Below, in pieces: positions 36,127 to 37,459 of a DNA stretch of 37,459 bases. The position numbers and the translations under genes were made by a program. Under the pieces are notes generated by a model that saw nothing but the letters and a program-made list of their open reading frames with translations, was not told where the DNA came from and did not search any database. The first letter of the stretch is position 1, and every line of letters starts with the position of its first letter. Source of the DNA: Bacillus sp. J37 (lineage in GTDB: Bacteria > Bacillota > Bacilli > Bacillales > Bacillaceae); NCBI RefSeq assembly GCF_000518865.1, contig NZ_JAEK01000048.1:1-37459 (forward strand), written 5' to 3'.

Positions 36127-37100
36127 GAGAGCATTGGTTAGTACAACCAGAATGGTCATGGAATCAACCGAATAAACATAATCCAACTTATGTTCATGAA
36201 TGGGTACAATCCATTCACACGATGAACACCCCACCTGAACTGCTCATTTATGGTGCACCATTATCACGCTCTTCCATCAGTGTCTCAGGAGCATCTCTTT
36301 ACCCGATGGAATTTCGTCGTATTTGGAAAGGTTTTGCTACTTATAACATAGAAAAAAACATAGATCTTAGCTCGTTTCTTGTCGGAGATGCAGGTGATAT
36401 CTCTATGCATACGACTGATATTTCTATGTCACACGATCGAATCAAACAATCTACAGCATATCTTTGTTCAAAATATCCATACTCACGAACATGTATGATC
36501 GGTGGAGATCATTCCACAACCGCTTGTGCAGTAAAAGGTATTCAACAGGCATTCCCTAATGAAACAATTGGTATTTTGCAGTTTGATACACACCTTGATG
36601 TAAGAGATCCGAAAATAATGGGACCTTCAAATGGGACACCAATTAGGCAATTAATTGAAGAGAACATTGTAAAGGGAGAAAATATCGTTAATATTGGGCC
36701 ACATGGTTATTATAATGCCAAACCATTAGTAGATTTCGCCAATAAACACCATATTAAGATCATCACGTTAAAAACAGCGCGAAAAGCAGGAGTTATCCAA
36801 ACTGTCCTTCACGCCCTTAAAACATTAAGCGAAAAAGTAGATCGCATTTATGTAACGGTAGACCTTGATGTCCTGGACATCTCCTTCGCTCCAGGTGTTC
36901 CCGCATCAACTCCAGGTGGAATGACAACAGAAGAGCTTTTTGATAGCCTACTCGAAATTGGAAGTCATGTTGCTGTTCAGCATATCGATTTTGTTTGCCT
37001 CGATCCTAGTAAAGACACGCCCGTAAATGAAACAGTTAAGATAGGAGGGTATGCCTGGATGCAGTTTGTTACAGGCTGTGTGTTAAGAAAGATACCTTGA
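36123..37100 (+). CDS. hutG: Formimidoylglutamase
   Basis: A 325-residue arginase-fold Mn enzyme converting N-formimino-glutamate to glutamate and formamide, the last step. Metal motifs are GGDHSTT, FDTHLDVRD and VTVDLDVLDISFAPG. AAGGTGG lies before ATG 36123, whose ATGA overlaps the hutI stop; the open frame upstream to 36030 is inside hutI. In B. subtilis hutM (histidine permease) follows; here an IS element lies ~100 bases downstream instead. Confidence 0.95.
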   Translation: MREHWLVQPEWSWNQPNKHNPTYVHEWVQSIHTMNTPPELLIYGAPLSRSSISVSGASLYPMEFRRIWKGFATYNIEKNIDLSSFLVGDAGDISMHTTDISMSHDRIKQSTAYLCSKYPYSRTCMIGGDHSTTACAVKGIQQAFPNETIGILQFDTHLDVRDPKIMGPSNGTPIRQLIEENIVKGENIVNIGPHGYYNAKPLVDFANKHHIKIITLKTARKAGVIQTVLHALKTLSEKVDRIYVTVDLDVLDISFAPGVPASTPGGMTTEELFDSLLEIGSHVAVQHIDFVCLDPSKDTPVNETVKIGGYAWMQFVTGCVLRKIP

Positions 37101-37196
37101 TATATGTTTTCAGTACCCTTATAATGTGGAGCAATTTCATGTAACTTGTATAAACAATGTAACATAAATTTTTAATCTAAGAACTTCCAGTAATGA
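37101..37196. other. hutG-IS spacer
   Basis: About 95 bases of AT-rich sequence with no terminator I can see and no hutM start, leading to the IS end. Confidence 0.4.
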
Positions 37197-37459
37197 GGAG
37201 ACCCCCGAAAGTTAGAGTTTTATATTAAGCAACTAATTGGCTGGTATGGATACGGAATTGAACCGGACTCATGCCTGCCAATTTTTGTTTTATACGTTTA
37301 TTATTATAATAATTGATATATCTTTCAATTTTCTGTTTTAATTCCTCATATGAACATAGTGCTTCCCCATAATACATTTCTTGTTTCATTAATCCAAAAA
37401 AGTTCTCCATCGGTGAATTATCTAAACAATTTCCTTTTCGTGACATACTCTGGAAAACT
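37197..37459 (-). mobile_element. IS3-family element, one end
   Basis: The element end is close to GACCCCCGAAAGTTAGAG (37200-37217), the form of IS3/IS150-type terminal repeats in Bacilli. The transposase follows on the minus strand and runs out of the window. The other end and the target duplication are not visible, and the exact edge is estimated. Confidence 0.7.
37225..37459 (-). CDS. IS3-family transposase OrfB, partial
   Basis: The C-terminal ~78 residues of an rve-type (DDE) integrase. FQSMSRKGNCLDNSPMENFF contains the last catalytic Glu of the DDE triad; YINYYNNKRIKQKLAGMSPV is the typical IS3 OrfB end. The gene continues past 37459, so the ATG at 37446 is internal (Q-S-M). No frameshift is visible in this part, so it may be active. 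Confidence 0.88.
   Translation of the reverse strand, partial: VFQSMSRKGNCLDNSPMENFFGLMKQEMYYGEALCSYEELKQKIERYINYYNNKRIKQKLAGMSPVQFRIHTSQLVA

Overview
The window reads as chromosome of a low-GC, spore-forming Bacillaceae (Bacillus or a close genus such as Metabacillus). Evidence: the large Bacillus-type SRP RNA, AGGAGG ribosome-binding sites with frequent TTG/GTG starts, a hutPHUIG operon controlled by a HutP-type leader, SleB-type and LysM/NlpC cell-wall enzymes, and a GH10 xylanase of the alkaliphilic-Bacillus type. Most of it is ordinary accessory and housekeeping chromosome. There is no phage and no defence island. A partial IS3-family element lies at the right end and a degraded high-copy repeat at the left end.

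Layout. 1-4.5 kb: repeat fragment, DRE-TIM aldolase-like enzyme, secreted GH10 xylanase (minus) with a XylR-type operator and a cre-like box, SAP-domain protein, and a multiply broken helix-turn-helix gene. 4.5-6.2 kb: SleB-like hydrolase, SRP RNA, membrane protein. 6.2-9.4 kb: copper homeostasis genes csoR-copZ-copA, with two GC-rich CsoR-type boxes and a terminator between copZ and copA. 9.4-16.7 kb: gene debris, two 51-residue small proteins, a class A penicillin-binding protein (PBP1C/PbpF type) behind a perfect palindrome, an MFS transporter, a chloramphenicol-phosphotransferase-like kinase, an HPP membrane protein and a CBO0543-type membrane protein. 16.7-19.4 kb: SRPBCC-ArsR operon with two palindromic operators, and an orphan MEDS-PAS histidine kinase. 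19.4-26.2 kb: nitroreductase plus a Cys-rich small protein, DUF5367-like and HXXEE membrane proteins, DinB, a LysM/NlpC endopeptidase, histidine phosphatase, two GNATs and a Gly/Phe/Tyr-rich coat-like protein. 26.3-29.5 kb: membrane-anchored FAD oxidase overlapping a polytopic partner, a small anchored protein and a YitT-type protein. 29.5-37.1 kb: glutaminase, ndk, then the histidine-utilisation operon hutP-(terminator)-hutH-hutU-hutI-hutG. 37.2 kb to the end: 3' part of an IS3-family transposase.

How the genes work together. The clearest systems are (i) histidine to glutamate via HutH, HutU, HutI and HutG, controlled by HutP at the hairpin between hutP and hutH; (ii) copper sensing (CsoR), chaperoning (CopZ) and export (CopA); (iii) xylan degradation, apparently induced by xylose and catabolite-repressed through sites upstream of the xylanase; (iv) an autoregulated ArsR/SRPBCC pair. 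I found no convincing wholly new multi-gene system. The best leads are the palindromic operator before the PBP gene, the FAD-oxidase/His-rich membrane pair, and the unannotated small Cys-containing proteins.
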